Below are positions 50,801 to 61,031 of a DNA stretch of 64,000 nt, piece after piece. Numbering within the stretch: position 1 is the stretch's first letter; every line of letters begins with the position of its first letter. Source of the DNA: Heterobasidion occidentale (taxonomy: Eukaryota; Basidiomycota; Agaricomycetes; Russulales; Bondarzewiaceae); NCBI GenBank assembly GCA_039111635.1, contig JBCAQO010000004.1:372001-436000 (forward strand), in the 5' to 3' direction. Both the position numbers and the translations under genes were made by a program. The notes beneath the pieces were generated by a model. That model was not told the origin of the DNA. It saw nothing but the letters and a program-made list of their open reading frames with translations, and searched no databases.

Positions 50801-51386
50801 GCGCGCGCGCGCCGACGCGGCTGCAGCTGCTCGCGGTCGCGCGCGGGGGCGAGGCGCGCGTGCGCGACGAGGAGCTGTTCGAGGAGGGCGAGCTGGAGGG
50901 GCTAGTTGTTGAGTGCGGGCGGGAGCAAGAGGGGGACGAGGCGCGGCGGCGGGTGTTGTTGGGGGTGTGGGGGCCGGATTTGGACGGCGCGCGGGTGGGG
51001 GCGGGGCAAGGGACGAAGGGGGGTAAGGATAGGGAGGGTGGGAAAGGGGTTTCGAGGAGGGGGCGGGGGAGGGTGGATATGGATGCGCTTGCGCGGATAT
51101 TGGGGGACGCGGGCGGGGATGGAGATGAGTGGGGCGAGGGGAGGACGAGGGAGACGAGGACGGTGAGATGCATGGTCTTGGGCCGTGGGATGGTGCCGCG
51201 GGACTGGGCGGATTGGTGATCGATGCAGATGGAGAGTTTGGGGTTGAGATCGACGGCCCTGGGAGATGGGCGGGCGCGGCGGGCCTCGGTGGGGGCGCGT
51301 TTGGCGCCGAGGAGGAGATCGTGGAGGAGTGGCGGCCTGCGTCGCCTGGCGGAGGCGCATGGGATGACCATCCGTTCGAGATATGA
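47832..51386 (+). CDS. TFIIB/Brf-type transcription factor (zinc ribbon plus cyclin fold)
   Basis: The start MAGRCTQCSQPTEWAPDVGS continues to DVCTSCGTL, giving two CxxC pairs of a TFIIB-type zinc ribbon. A first cyclin-like repeat contains IALHESIRTLAARLAHPGIA and GRPAKLAAGAAVLFALREAG. A second follows the large intron at 48345-49617, with MTLTRALARLLALLSLRLPR and VPDKLPAIQRTAAGLFELLA. Further on are RRTEVARAVVDVVQFRGEVW, a bipartite basic region (AKKPKLKRPRTAHDLATAFL) and DEELFEEGELEGLV. The most likely end is VEEWRPASPGGGAWDDHPFE. Frame breaks lie near 49636, 50290 and 51190. It could be Brf1 (Pol III) or a relative; the sequence does not decide. Confidence 0.6.
48345..49617 (+). other. 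apparent 1273-nt intron in the TFIIB-like gene
   Basis: A consensus donor (GTAAGT) follows ATPDLA at 48345, and a CAG acceptor at 49615-49617 precedes YLLSET and the second cyclin repeat, in phase 0. Most introns in this window are 50-90 nt. The first half is C-rich and the second G-rich on the plus strand, with no convincing nested gene. Confidence 0.55.
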
Positions 51387-52627
51387 GCGCGGGGCTGTAT
51401 AGGATCGAAAAGCGGTCGCGGTAAAGTGGCCCGCAGTGGTACATCAGAGATGTTGACCGCTTCGACGGATTCGGTGCGTTTGTTGCTTCATTGATTTGAG
51501 CTGGCAGGTGTCCCCTTTATAAGGATTGCTACTTTTTCTACACCCAGAGCACAGCCTCGTTTTTCTTGCCGTGCAGCAGACACCCGCAGCCTGGGCTTGC
51601 CGTCTCCTATCGAAGTTGGGTAGATAGTACGTCCTATGTCGTTTCTGAAATTGGACTAGCACAACTCTTACAGAATTAATGGGATGCATCGGCTTCGTCT
51701 GCTCAACAATCAGCTTCCTCTATTCTCTGCACTATCGAACTTCGCAGCATGTGCATCGGCTCCGTGCGGTAAAACTCTGTCTAGCTTTTCCTCACCAACA
51801 CTCGTAAGAATATGGACAGGTCGACTGGGTCGATACAGCGGTGCGTTGAGCTGAAGGATGAATCTTGTTCTTTTCAAAAGACGGCCTTCTCCATGAAATC
51901 AAACCTGGGTGCGCTCCAAATATGGGGCGTTCGCCTCCGAGTTCTCGCGACTGACGCACGTCCCAGCTGTTTCTGTCAATCACGCAAACACAGAGGACAC
52001 AAATTTGTTCGCCTTTTGTACGCATGGACAAGACTGTGAGAGAAGTCCACCACCACATCTCCACGAATAATTCTAGATAAACCTCCGGTACGCTAGATCC
52101 TCTTGGTTATCAGGGTACACTCTAGGTGCTCATAACGCTCAGACTATAGCTTTTATAGGATTGAGGTTTAAATCCAAGTTCACGGGAGGACTCCCATTGC
52201 TTTTCGATTCAAGAAAGAAAGCTACTATATTTACCAACGCCAGAATCATCAATCATATCCCGGAGCACCGGTGGAGAAGGCAGGACTTGGCAGTACATCT
52301 GGCGTATTTGTTTGTCTTCATACGTTTGGTTAACTGTCAGGCTAGCCTTCCGCACAGCAGCAGACTCGGCAAATCGAAGCGGATGTTGCTTATACGCCAC
52401 AAATGATATACAGCGGTGTAGTGCAATGCCTACAGGAACATATCACCACTAACTAGTCATAGCGCTTACGATTCGTAGACTGTCTGATATCCCTGTGTTT
52501 TACTCGACTGCTACCTCGCTTCGCTCAAGTGGCCAACCTCATTCTCTGTCGAATCTAATCCAAGGCTAACGTTCGCACTTTCCAAGTATTCGGACTCCTT
52601 CCGTTCCAGTAAAGTAAGTCAAAGCCA
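51387..52627. other. intergenic, about 1.2 kb
   Basis: I find no conserved reading frame or RNA here. Base composition drops to AT-richer values than on the left, and the open frames present are short with random translations. Confidence 0.4.
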
Positions 52628-53434
52628 CTATCGTCTTGGAAGATAAGTACCCACCTCGTTGTTGATCTCTTCCATCGACCATTCTCCCCTCAGGTACTTC
52701 CCGACGAGCCCGATCGCATACAGGTCCCTCTCCTTGAATGCCACGCGAATAGCGTCAGGACCATACATCCACGAGGACTTCGCCCAACCGGGAGTGCCAC
52801 CTCCTCTCGCCATAATCTGCCCCTCCCGCTCGCACGAACCGAAGTCGATGACAACAGGAACATTCTTGTCATCCAGCATGATGTTCTGCGGTTTGATATC
52901 ACAGTGGACTAGCCCCAAAGAGTGCAAGTGTTCGATGCCAGCTGTGAGACCAGCGATGATGGCTTCACGATCCAAGCCCTCCCTATTCTCCTCCACCGCC
53001 TGCTTGAGTGTACGTGGGTAGCGCTGAATGCAAATGCCTGCGATGTAGTTGCCATCACGGCTGCATCCGAAGTATACACATATATTCGGGTGAGGATGCT
53101 TTCTCAAGAATTCAAGCATCTCGACCTCGGCGAAGAACCTCTTGCTAACAGACCATCCTCCGAAGTCGGGCTCCCAGGTCGTGATGTCGGGGACCTTGAC
53201 GTAGGATGACTCGGGCAAAGGGCTCGGGGCCACCGTGAGGTCCTCATGCCATAACGCGCGAATGTCTTCCATGGGAATGGGGTCTGGCTTGGGTAGGCTA
53301 TCGAGGTCGACAGCATCCCGAGAGCGATAGATAGACCTGAAGAAAAGACCATCTCCTTTCCAGTAGATGCATTGCTCCACAAAATAATTCTCAATCCAGT
53401 CGTATGCGGTAAGCTCAAGTATGAGTTCTCTCAT
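52628..53434 (-). CDS. divergent protein kinase with HCD catalytic loop
   Basis: A single open frame of 268 residues encodes a kinase-like domain preceded by about 90 residues without a clear Gly-rich loop. The C-helix Glu is probably E103 in RFFAEVEMLEFLRKH. The catalytic loop is VHCDIKPQNIML (H177, C178, D179, K181, N184), so the usual Arg of HRD is Cys. The metal-binding motif is VIDFGSC (D197). GTPGWAKSSWMYGPDAI and RDLYAIGLVGKYL fit the activation and F-helix segments. It belongs to a kinase type expanded in Agaricomycetes. The catalytic residues needed for phosphate transfer are present. A donor-like GT after NNEVG may mean that the true C-terminus lies in a further exon. Confidence 0.7.
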   Translation of the reverse strand: MRELILELTAYDWIENYFVEQCIYWKGDGLFFRSIYRSRDAVDLDSLPKPDPIPMEDIRALWHEDLTVAPSPLPESSYVKVPDITTWEPDFGGWSVSKRFFAEVEMLEFLRKHPHPNICVYFGCSRDGNYIAGICIQRYPRTLKQAVEENREGLDREAIIAGLTAGIEHLHSLGLVHCDIKPQNIMLDDKNVPVVIDFGSCEREGQIMARGGGTPGWAKSSWMYGPDAIRVAFKERDLYAIGLVGKYLRGEWSMEEINNEVGTYLPRR

Positions 53435-55070
53435 GGTTGTGATCTTTCCTGACAGTCTACAAGTTGGGTATCAATATAAACATTCGAACTTTTAAGAGCT
53501 ATTCGTTCAACTCACGTTTGTCTGATGAGGGAAACCCTGGTAATGGCTAAGACCGCAGTTTGCAGCACTGTTCAATCTCCACCACCCTTGAACGGAGTCT
53601 GAACTTTGGGTTTTCAAGCGCAGATTTTGATATATAGAAGCGCCCATGACGAGAAATCTTCAGTTCCAACTACAACGTCAGCGCTTCAGCCTCATGCCAC
53701 CTGGTCTATCACTGTGATCATGTGGATACGCAGATGGATCATGCACAGTAAATATAATTGTCCGATGGAACTCTTACTGTTATCATGTCGTATATGGTCC
53801 ATCACAAGAGGTGAGCAAGGGTCTACTGACTCTCGACTCTCTGTCAATCAAATGCTAAGATACGGACCGATCTCAGCCATCCACAGACATGCCGCCCTGG
53901 TTTGATCATCACACGGCGGTATGTGGATCCTTTCACGAGCATCGCATCTTCACACCGACAAATACAGACGCAGCTTAGACCCATATGTCGTCTCCCACAG
54001 TATTACGCGCGTGTCAATAGGCCTGACTACAAGCATCCAGTCAACACCGAGAACTGACTATGCGAAACGAGAAGATCGATGACGGGCGCTGATTAGATAT
54101 TTTCCAGATACATACTCACGACAGTCCGTTCTCTCACTCCTACGCATTGCCGCTGCTTCTCTTTACGAATAGGAAACCTTTTGATTTTTGCAGGTCATCA
54201 TCTACTGTGCCCTGTCAGTGGTATGAACCCCCAGGTTGACTCATGTGTTTTCTATCGTCAATTCTGTGCCACTCACGATTCACCCCTCACATAATGCTCA
54301 TTATCTAGAAGTCGAGTCAGTATTCTATCAATCGCCCTGGATCACCGTGAGCGAAAATCAGGACCAGGACGGCCCCCGCGGAAGTTCCGCATAATTGACG
54401 GATTGGCATTCAGCGCGAACTACAGGCACGGCGCTGATATTCACGATTCTGAAGCATACTTGTGACGGAACGACCGTTCAAATCAGCATTGTATAGAGAA
54501 GGTTAGGGATTGGAATTTGTGACACGTTATCTGACATTAAGTCTGCTTCGCGCGGTGTCGTATACAGCAGGCACTCTGCGTAGCTCTGCACTTTTTCATC
54601 ACAGATCTTCAGCTTGAGAAGCTCAACCATGCGGATTCACCATATGCAGATATTCATCTGCCAAGCCCGTTGAGTCAACGTTCTGCCTTAGGTCCCTTCC
54701 TTCGGCCCTATCAAGCCCATACCCACGACTCCAACAGCGCTAATCAACTCTTTCAGGAACACGGTCTGACGATCCCGCGATAATCACATCGATGAGCGAA
54801 TATCTACGTTCGCCACAAGCATCTGGCAATTCATCGTGGTGGATATTAGGGTTCTTCATTGGGTACCTAGTCCGACACCTCCCGTTTTCAATAGATACGA
54901 CGCGTGTACCTCTCCGGCCGAACAGCTTCGTAAGTCTATAAAAGGACTCAATCCAACACCCCCATTAAGGCGTCTCACTTGCTCTATAACAGCGCAAAGG
55001 AGCCAGCTCGTCTCTCAGATTCCACTCCACTCGCTTGCTCTTCTTCTTGACCAAACACTCCTCTACAACA
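53435..55070. other. intergenic, about 1.6 kb
   Basis: No gene is supported. The right end holds a TATA box at 54937-54944 and a pyrimidine-rich leader for the next gene. The rest has AT-richer, apparently unselected sequence without repeats that I could detect. Confidence 0.4.
54937..54944 (+). promoter_or_regulatory. TATA box for the gene at 55071
   Basis: TATAAAAG lies 127-134 bp upstream of the start codon and is followed by a C/T-rich leader ending in CTACAACAATGG. This is the clearest core promoter in the window. Confidence 0.65.
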
Positions 55071-55946
55071 ATGGCCGCCGCAGCTGTCCAAGTTCTCAAC
55101 CCCATGGCCATCGCTGGCCTCGGAAAGGTCCTCGGCGCTCCCGATATGAAGGTCGCTGGACACTTGTACGTCCAATTCTGCCTCCCCTGCCGACCTTGTA
55201 GCTTCGTCAGGGCTGATTAACTGGGTCGCAGGTACAATGCCCTTCCCAACATTCGGGATCAACCCCGTCTTCAGGACCAGCACGTTATTCACGTGAAGGC
55301 TCTGCTCGAGATCATCCAGAACTACGGCATGGGCGACGTCTTCGGCATCCACGCTCTCCATTCCCACGGCGCCCTCCCTGTCGGGACTGTTCGCCTCGAG
55401 TCCAACGTCGGTCTCAAAGGGCTCACTTGGACCAAGGCCACTGTCGTCGAGAAGCCCGACGCCGACAACATGCACGCCACTTTCTTCAAATTCAGTGAGG
55501 ATAGCGTCGTACCTTTCGAGTTCGCCGAGGGTCCTTCTCCCTTGGATATGGGCAGGATTCCTGCCGAGTTCATCCCCAAGATTGGCACCTATCTCGCCGA
55601 GCACGACCTGACCAATGTCATCGCCCTCCAGGTCGGGAACTTCGCCAAGCCTGATGGTGTCGAGCCCGAGCTCACGGGGGAGATCGAGCTCCAGTGGGGC
55701 CAGGACATCCTCTTCACTGTCGTCGTGCCCACCTCCATCCTGAAGCAGGGCGTCGAGAGTCTCATCCCCACCGGCTGGCATGTCCCTGCTACCGGTGTGC
55801 CTGACGGCGAGCCCCCGGCTGGCGAGCACTGGAACAAGGTCATCACTCCTAAGGATACCCACAAGGTGCACTACGACGGTGCCGAGCCTCTCATCCCCGA
55901 CACGCTCGTCAAGGTGCTGGTCGAGCAGGGGATCATCGTCGGCTGA
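55071..55946 (+). CDS. conserved-looking fungal protein of unknown function
   Basis: Two exons (55071-55165 and 55232-55946) join in frame to give 269 residues with no break. It begins MAAAAVQVLNPMAIAGLGKV and has no classical signal peptide. Other visible blocks are RLQDQHVIHVKALLEIIQNY, GMGDVFGIHALHSHGALPVG, DLTNVIALQVGNFAKPDGVE and WNKVITPKDTHKVHYDGAEP. Codon use is strongly biased to C-ending codons, which together with the TATA box suggests high expression. The His-rich FGIHALHSHG segment might bind metal. I do not recognise a family and claim no function. Confidence 0.75.
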
Positions 55947-56402
55947 TTGCTGGCGCATTAACGAGTTGCAGAGTGATGTATCGAGTCGGGGCATATGGCA
56001 CCGGTTTCTCTCTCTTTTCGTTTACGATATCATGACTTGCCGTTGCTTCACGCTTGTTGATTTTTCCGTATTGCTTGTTCGGTTTGTTCGTACTCGTCGT
56101 TGCAGCTGCTTTAAACCACGAAAACCCATATCATGTCTGTACTACCTAGCTAGCAACAATTACATATGTCGAAAAATGGAAGCTTTTCCACTTGACTTGC
56201 ACCCTGTGTCGTTGGCGCTTATCTGAGTCCTGTACGTGATTGAAAGACGTTGCGCGGCTAAAATATGATCACCTATATATCTCGAGCTGAGTTCCACGTC
56301 CGCCTGCTTTCTTTCTTTCTCTTCCTTTCCTCTAGTACCCATCATCACCTCGATCTTACTGTCCCCAAGCATCCATTAGTATCATCTACGACGACAGACG
56401 TG
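55947..56402. other. intergenic
   Basis: This 456-bp stretch holds the 3' end of the preceding gene and the pyrimidine-rich leader of the phosphotransferase gene. No gene is seen. Confidence 0.4.
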
Positions 56403-57471
56403 ATGGAGGCTAATCTTGCTAAACTATCCAAATTTCAGATCTCAAACTTCTTCAAGAAGAATGCTCCTGCGACGCAACGGGAATGCGACCTCGAGGCCGA
56501 ACGGATTACAGGCACGTCTATACACACGACATCTCTCCAAGGCGGGCAGAGCTACACCGTCCTCACCAACGATGAGACACGTGTCGTTCAGTTTCGCGCC
56601 GGCTACGCTGCCCTCGACATGGGTTTCTCGGATATATTGAGCAAGCATACGGTCGATTCACGCCACATCACGAGTCCAGCGGAAAACTGGGCCAGCTCCA
56701 TGTCTATACGATGCTCAATGTGGGAGGGGTCTCGATGTATCTTGCGCGGGATGCGTTAAACCGGAATAACTTCAGCCTTCGGAAGTGTACGGTGCAGGAT
56801 TTTGCTAGGTACGTCGATCCCAAAGTCCCATACCCCCCTCTATCTACCTACGTGGAAGAAACGTCTAGCTGACTTGGCTCTGGCCATACAGGTTTTTCGC
56901 CTCGGCATGGAACAACACGCCCAAGCAGATGCCATGTCCAAGTCGCACCTCGCTGCTCGACGAATACTCATCGGAACTCTCCCAGCTCCAGACAGGGCTG
57001 CCCGAGCGCTTTCGCCCGACGCTGAGCCATCTCATCTCGATGCTCCCGAGTCTCTTGGACGCCAATTGGCCTCTGGTGCCCAACCACACCGACCTCCTGG
57101 AGAACAACATCCACGTGAGCATGGAGACGGGCCACATCATGGGAATTTGCGACTGGAAGGACACCACCATCGGTCCTTTCGGGATGTCGCTCGGGGGCCT
57201 CGAGACCTTGCTTGGGACAGAGACGGTGAGCTGGGGCTGGCGCTACCATCCAAACCAGCAGGAACTGCGGGACCTGTTCTGGGAGACATTGTACCAGGAG
57301 ATGGGAGGCGCCTCCGAGGAGCAGAAGAAGCTCATCGATGTATCGAGACTGGTTGGCCTGTTCTTGGCCAATGGTTTCGAGTGGAAAGATGGGGTCAAGT
57401 TCCCCGCCAGTGAGGGATTTGATGGCTTGCGTTACCTCGAGTCGGTCACTCTGACACTTTGGACGACGTAA
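56403..57471 (+). CDS. aminoglycoside-phosphotransferase-fold (APH) protein
   Basis: The protein starts MEANLAKLSKFQISNFFKKN. An N-lobe stretch reads ERITGTSIHTTSLQGGQSYT and VLTNDETRVVQFRAG. The catalytic loop is PNHTDLLENNIHVSMETGHI, with H-x-D-x4-N, followed by MGICDWKDTTIGPFGMSLGG, with the metal-binding Asp in CDWKD. This layout is that of APH/choline-kinase-like small-molecule kinases that are numerous in fungi; the substrate is unknown. One intron at about 56810-56891 joins VQDFAR to FFASAWNN. A one-base break lies near 56637 (GFSDI to EQAYGRFTP). It ends about 140 bp from the retroelement LTR. Confidence 0.75.
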
Positions 57472-57613
57472 ACAGGTGAGTAAAGGTGGTGGTCTGCATT
57501 GCCGGACTGAACTCATCGGTCTGAGCAGCTAGTGTGGGGTTGCTGTGACGCTCGCCTGAAGGAGAAGCGCACACGTGACGAAAGGAATTGAGAACTCAGT
57601 CTTCGCACCAGAA

Positions 57614-57829
57614 GTAACTGCTGCAAATTATGGATTCAGAAATCCTCCCCTGCTACTGTACGACCCACGAGCCTTATATACTACGGGTAAGGTACAGTAC
57701 AAACAGGGGACAAACAGAGAGAGAAACCAGGAGATATATTCGATACCTCCCGAAACCACAGGCCCCGCTAACCCCAAGGGTAGCGGAGACTTAATGACTA
57801 AACAAAGGGAGTGACGCGTGACCGTTACA
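57614..57829 (-). repeat. probable 3' LTR of the chromovirus
   Basis: In element direction it starts TGTAACGGTCACGCG, directly after the purine-rich end of pol and overlapping the stop codon. It contains TATATAAG (57673-57680) and ends near GCAGCAGTTAC. The TGTAAC start and GTTAC end form the expected short inverted repeat. The partner LTR is outside the window, so the end point and the target-site duplication cannot be confirmed. Confidence 0.6.
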
Positions 57830-60800
57830 CACGCCCTCCTGTCTCGCGCCTCGCGAGACACTTCAACAACAAGAAGGAAAAGTCGTCACCCTCCTCTACC
57901 AACGATTCGAGCTTGCGCGCGCTTCGCTGTTCAGACCGCGCGGCGCAGTCGTCAAGCCCCGGGGAAGCCCTGGGGTCCGCCCCGAGCGATCGAGCCTGAA
58001 CTACCTCTCTTTCCCCGGTTCCCCCCGCGGCGTCCTCGACCTCTCCCAACCCCCCGATCCTTAAGTCGAGTCTCCTGCTCGAGGGCAGCAGCCTTGGCGA
58101 AGTTAAGTTTAGCCTCGGCCGCGACTGGTTGGATAGGTGAGTACCAGTTGAAATTGGAGTAGGCACGGGCTGATCGGTCTCACCGGCCATCGAATTATTT
58201 TCAAATTGCCTGACGAGCATCAATTGCATGCGCCTGACGGCCGCTGAGGAAGCGTCACCGAAATCTGACTTCCTCTTGGTACCTCTCGAGGTCACCGGCT
58301 CACGGGCGGTCGAGTTGTCGGCACCTTCGTCGTCCAGTGCCGCGGTCTCGAGTGACGCTTCGGCCTCGGAGGCGACAGCGGAATCGTCGTCTTCATCAGC
58401 GTCGGCGTCAGCATCGGCATCAGCATCGGCATCAGCGTCGGCATCAGCATCAGCGTTGTCGCCGGCGGCACCTGGCGGGACAGCGACGCCAGTCGTGGCA
58501 AGCGCAACGCCAGGAGGGGCGATAACTTTGACCGTTACACCGCCAACCGTCGGTATCTCCAGGAGGGGTAGGTCGGGTCGGAAAGGAAGGACCCGCGCGG
58601 CGTCGTTCTGCACTGCGAGGCAGAATTCGTCGTAGCGACGGGGTACAACAGGTGACCCGGGGACATAGGTCCCATCCCTAATCATCCCAGCAAACGAGAC
58701 GAAGGAGTCGACATCAGCCACGGAGAACTCCGGTAAAGCGGCTCCGGTAAGCAAGGACGTGGTGGCGGCAGAGGTGAGTGTAGTTGTTTCGGACATGAGT
58801 GGGCACTCATTCCCTACTCCCTCACCCCTACTTATATATCCTTCCAGGGCGGCATCGGCCGATGCGATTTTCAAGCTAGCAATCCCGAGCTCAACCTCGT
58901 CCGGAGCAGTGAGCGAGTCGCTCTTCAGCTGCCCAATCGAGGATAAACCGAGTGCCTCTAGGTAACTATTAAACATAATCAAATGCTTTATCTCATGATA
59001 AGGCATCCAGGCACGATCACCTGTTTGCCATTCTACCTCAAACATGGCTGCACTGCCTGAGCCCTTGTGCGATGCTATTCTCCGGACCGCCCACTCGGCT
59101 GTGTGGCCAAACCCGGAAACTTGGCTTAATTGCCTTCCTGGGAATCGACGGTCGTCATTCGGGATGTGGACTCGGAGGAGCGACGCATGGAAGGCGGGGT
59201 GGAGTCCCCTTTGCTTGAGTTCGGCAGGTAAGTCAAGTTTGAAAGAATTATTTCCATAGTCTTTCAAGATCTTATACGGTCCGATATATTTAGGGCTTAG
59301 CTTACGCGCCCGTCCCTTCGGAATACTAAGGTTTTCAGTTGAAAGGTAGACGAGGTCCCCTTCAGTAAATGGCGAGGGGAGTCGCTTTTTATTTGCCATC
59401 CTGACGTGTTTGACCCGGGCAGACAGGATCGAGTCATGTGCAGCCATCACAGCGTCCTTTATGCGCTGCGCAAACACGCGGACACCTGGATATTCGCTTG
59501 AAGCGTTCCATATCATCGATCTTGGCATTTGGCCGGAGTTCAGGAAAAATGGTGTGTACCCAGTGGTTTCTGACCTAGCGGAGTTTATAGCAAACTCAAT
59601 GCCTGGCAATCTTGATGCCCAGTCCCTCTGATTTGGGGCGACACATTGCCGCAGCATTTGTGTCACAGTCCGATTGGCTCTTTCGGTAGCCCCGTCGCTT
59701 TCCGGGTGGAACGACGTTGAGGTCCTCAGCTCGGCACCGATTAATTCGTGGAGCTTCTCCCAGAATGTGCTAGTGAATAGGGAGTCCCTATCGCTCACAA
59801 TCACTCGCGGAATGCCGTGATGCTTATACACTCGGTCGAAGATTATCTCTGCGATGTCCTTGGCGCGGTAAGTCGATTTTGTGGCCACGAGGTGTACCAT
59901 CGCTGACAGATGGCAAATTACTACCATAATCATGTCGAAGGATCCAGTCACGGTCTTTGATTCTGGAAGTGGGCCCACGAAATCGACTCCCATTGACTCC
60001 CAAGGCCGTGTCGGAACCTCTAGCGGGTGAAGGAACCCGTAAGGTTTATGGTTAGTTGATTTCCCAGTATGGCATGTAGGACAGCTGTCACAGAATGATT
60101 TGACGTCGTCTACCATGTCTTTCCACCAGACATTCTCTCGCAAATAGAAGAGAGTCTTCTTTGGTCCGAGGTGAGCTAGTATTGAATGCGCGTGTGATAT
60201 AATGATTTCTCTAACACGTCTCGGTCCAATCTTAATGTCAGGGATGCATAGCACGCGCCTGGCGCTGTTCCGAACGAAAATGAGTCCTTCCAGAACCTCA
60301 AAGTTCTTGAATTGTAAAGGCGAGTCTGCAACTTCCTTAAAGAATTTATCTTCCTTATATCGGTTCCGCAGGGCTTCCATTATTCCCGTGTTCGCCTCGT
60401 CAGTGTATACAACATCTGTCAGCCGAGGTGTTGATCCTGACATCAGGTCCTCTTCTGCGGAGCGCTCGCTGCGGTCGTTAAATATCGCATCGTCTCCGAG
60501 CAACTTGTCAGGTCCTTTTGCCTGCTCGAGGAGCTCATTTGTTTGTTCCGGTAAGTCTTTGAGTTGATCCCTTTCAGGCTCACTCACCCTTTCGCCCTCC
60601 AAGGTCAACGCAGGGTCGACGGGCAGTTCAGCAGCACCGACGGGAGGTGTGACCTTCAATATCACTCGCCGTACCCGCGGCCGCTCAGCCACCGGCGTGG
60701 GGTTCTCCGAAGCGCCCTCCACCGCCTGTCCTCCGTCATTAGCAGACTCGCCCTCCGCTTGAGCCGCCTGGCGGCTATTGGCAGAGCGTGAGCGGGTAAG

Positions 60801-61031
60801 GGCAGCCGCGGCCCTCACTTGCGGGCCCACGAACATAGGCGCGGACACGACCCGCCCTAAGTCCGGGACGGGGACATCATCCTCGTCCGCGGCGGGGACA
60901 TACTCAGACTGCCCGCGCACCACTCCTGGATTTTCAGCACTGTAGACACGCGAGAGCGCATCGGCCAGTGTGTTCGTGTTTCCGGGAATGTAAGTGATGT
61001 CAAAGTCAAAGTCACTTAGACTTCTAACCAC
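57825..61031 (-). CDS. chromovirus integrase with chromodomain and long C-terminal extension
   Basis: This open frame of 1068 codons starts with the end of RNase H (LSDFDFDITYIPGNTNTLAD). An H-H-C-C zinc finger (H282, H287, C317, C320) follows. The DDE core is D350 (MGVDFVGPLP), D414 (IVSDRDSLF) and E450 (SDGATERANR). A GPY/F-type module (KLSPKYIGPYKILKDY) is at about 577-592. A chromodomain, EWAVRRIASHKGSGSAAMFE to YHEIKHLIMF, spans about 645-690. About 370 further residues follow, with a Met-start-like MSETTTLTSAATTSLL, an alternating Asp-Ala tract and GTKRKSDFG, a possible nuclear signal. The extension is unusual for this class. The frame is shifted by one base from the RT frame at about 61020. 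Confidence 0.93.
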   Translation of the reverse strand: MVRSLSDFDFDITYIPGNTNTLADALSRVYSAENPGVVRGQSEYVPAADEDDVPVPDLGRVVSAPMFVGPQVRAAAALTRSRSANSRQAAQAEGESANDGGQAVEGASENPTPVAERPRVRRVILKVTPPVGAAELPVDPALTLEGERVSEPERDQLKDLPEQTNELLEQAKGPDKLLGDDAIFNDRSERSAEEDLMSGSTPRLTDVVYTDEANTGIMEALRNRYKEDKFFKEVADSPLQFKNFEVLEGLIFVRNSARRVLCIPDIKIGPRRVREIIISHAHSILAHLGPKKTLFYLRENVWWKDMVDDVKSFCDSCPTCHTGKSTNHKPYGFLHPLEVPTRPWESMGVDFVGPLPESKTVTGSFDMIMVVICHLSAMVHLVATKSTYRAKDIAEIIFDRVYKHHGIPRVIVSDRDSLFTSTFWEKLHELIGAELRTSTSFHPESDGATERANRTVTQMLRQCVAPNQRDWASRLPGIEFAINSARSETTGYTPFFLNSGQMPRSMIWNASSEYPGVRVFAQRIKDAVMAAHDSILSARVKHVRMANKKRLPSPFTEGDLVYLSTENLSIPKGRARKLSPKYIGPYKILKDYGNNSFKLDLPAELKQRGLHPAFHASLLRVHIPNDDRRFPGRQLSQVSGFGHTAEWAVRRIASHKGSGSAAMFEVEWQTGDRAWMPYHEIKHLIMFNSYLEALGLSSIGQLKSDSLTAPDEVELGIASLKIASADAALEGYISRGEGVGNECPLMSETTTLTSAATTSLLTGAALPEFSVADVDSFVSFAGMIRDGTYVPGSPVVPRRYDEFCLAVQNDAARVLPFRPDLPLLEIPTVGGVTVKVIAPPGVALATTGVAVPPGAAGDNADADADADADADADADADADEDDDSAVASEAEASLETAALDDEGADNSTAREPVTSRGTKRKSDFGDASSAAVRRMQLMLVRQFENNSMAGETDQPVPTPISTGTHLSNQSRPRLNLTSPRLLPSSRRLDLRIGGLGEVEDAAGGTGEREVVQARSLGADPRASPGLDDCAARSEQRSARKLESLVEEGDDFSFLLLKCLARRETGGRV
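58396..58461 (-). repeat. hexanucleotide repeat encoding an Asp-Ala tract
   Basis: A run of GCATCG/GCATCA-type units encodes alternating Asp and Ala in the integrase C-terminal extension. Confidence 0.8.

Noticed and set aside
49782..51371. 529-codon minus-strand frame opposite the TFIIB-like gene
   Set aside because: Its translation is low-complexity Pro/Ser/Arg, while the plus strand carries recognisable blocks (cyclin repeat, basic region, acidic DEELFEEGELEG).
54984..55994. 336-codon open frame on the minus strand opposite the unknown gene at 55071
   Set aside because: It is a mirror of the C-biased codons of the plus-strand gene. The plus frame has a TATA box, splice sites and a coherent protein; the minus frame has none.
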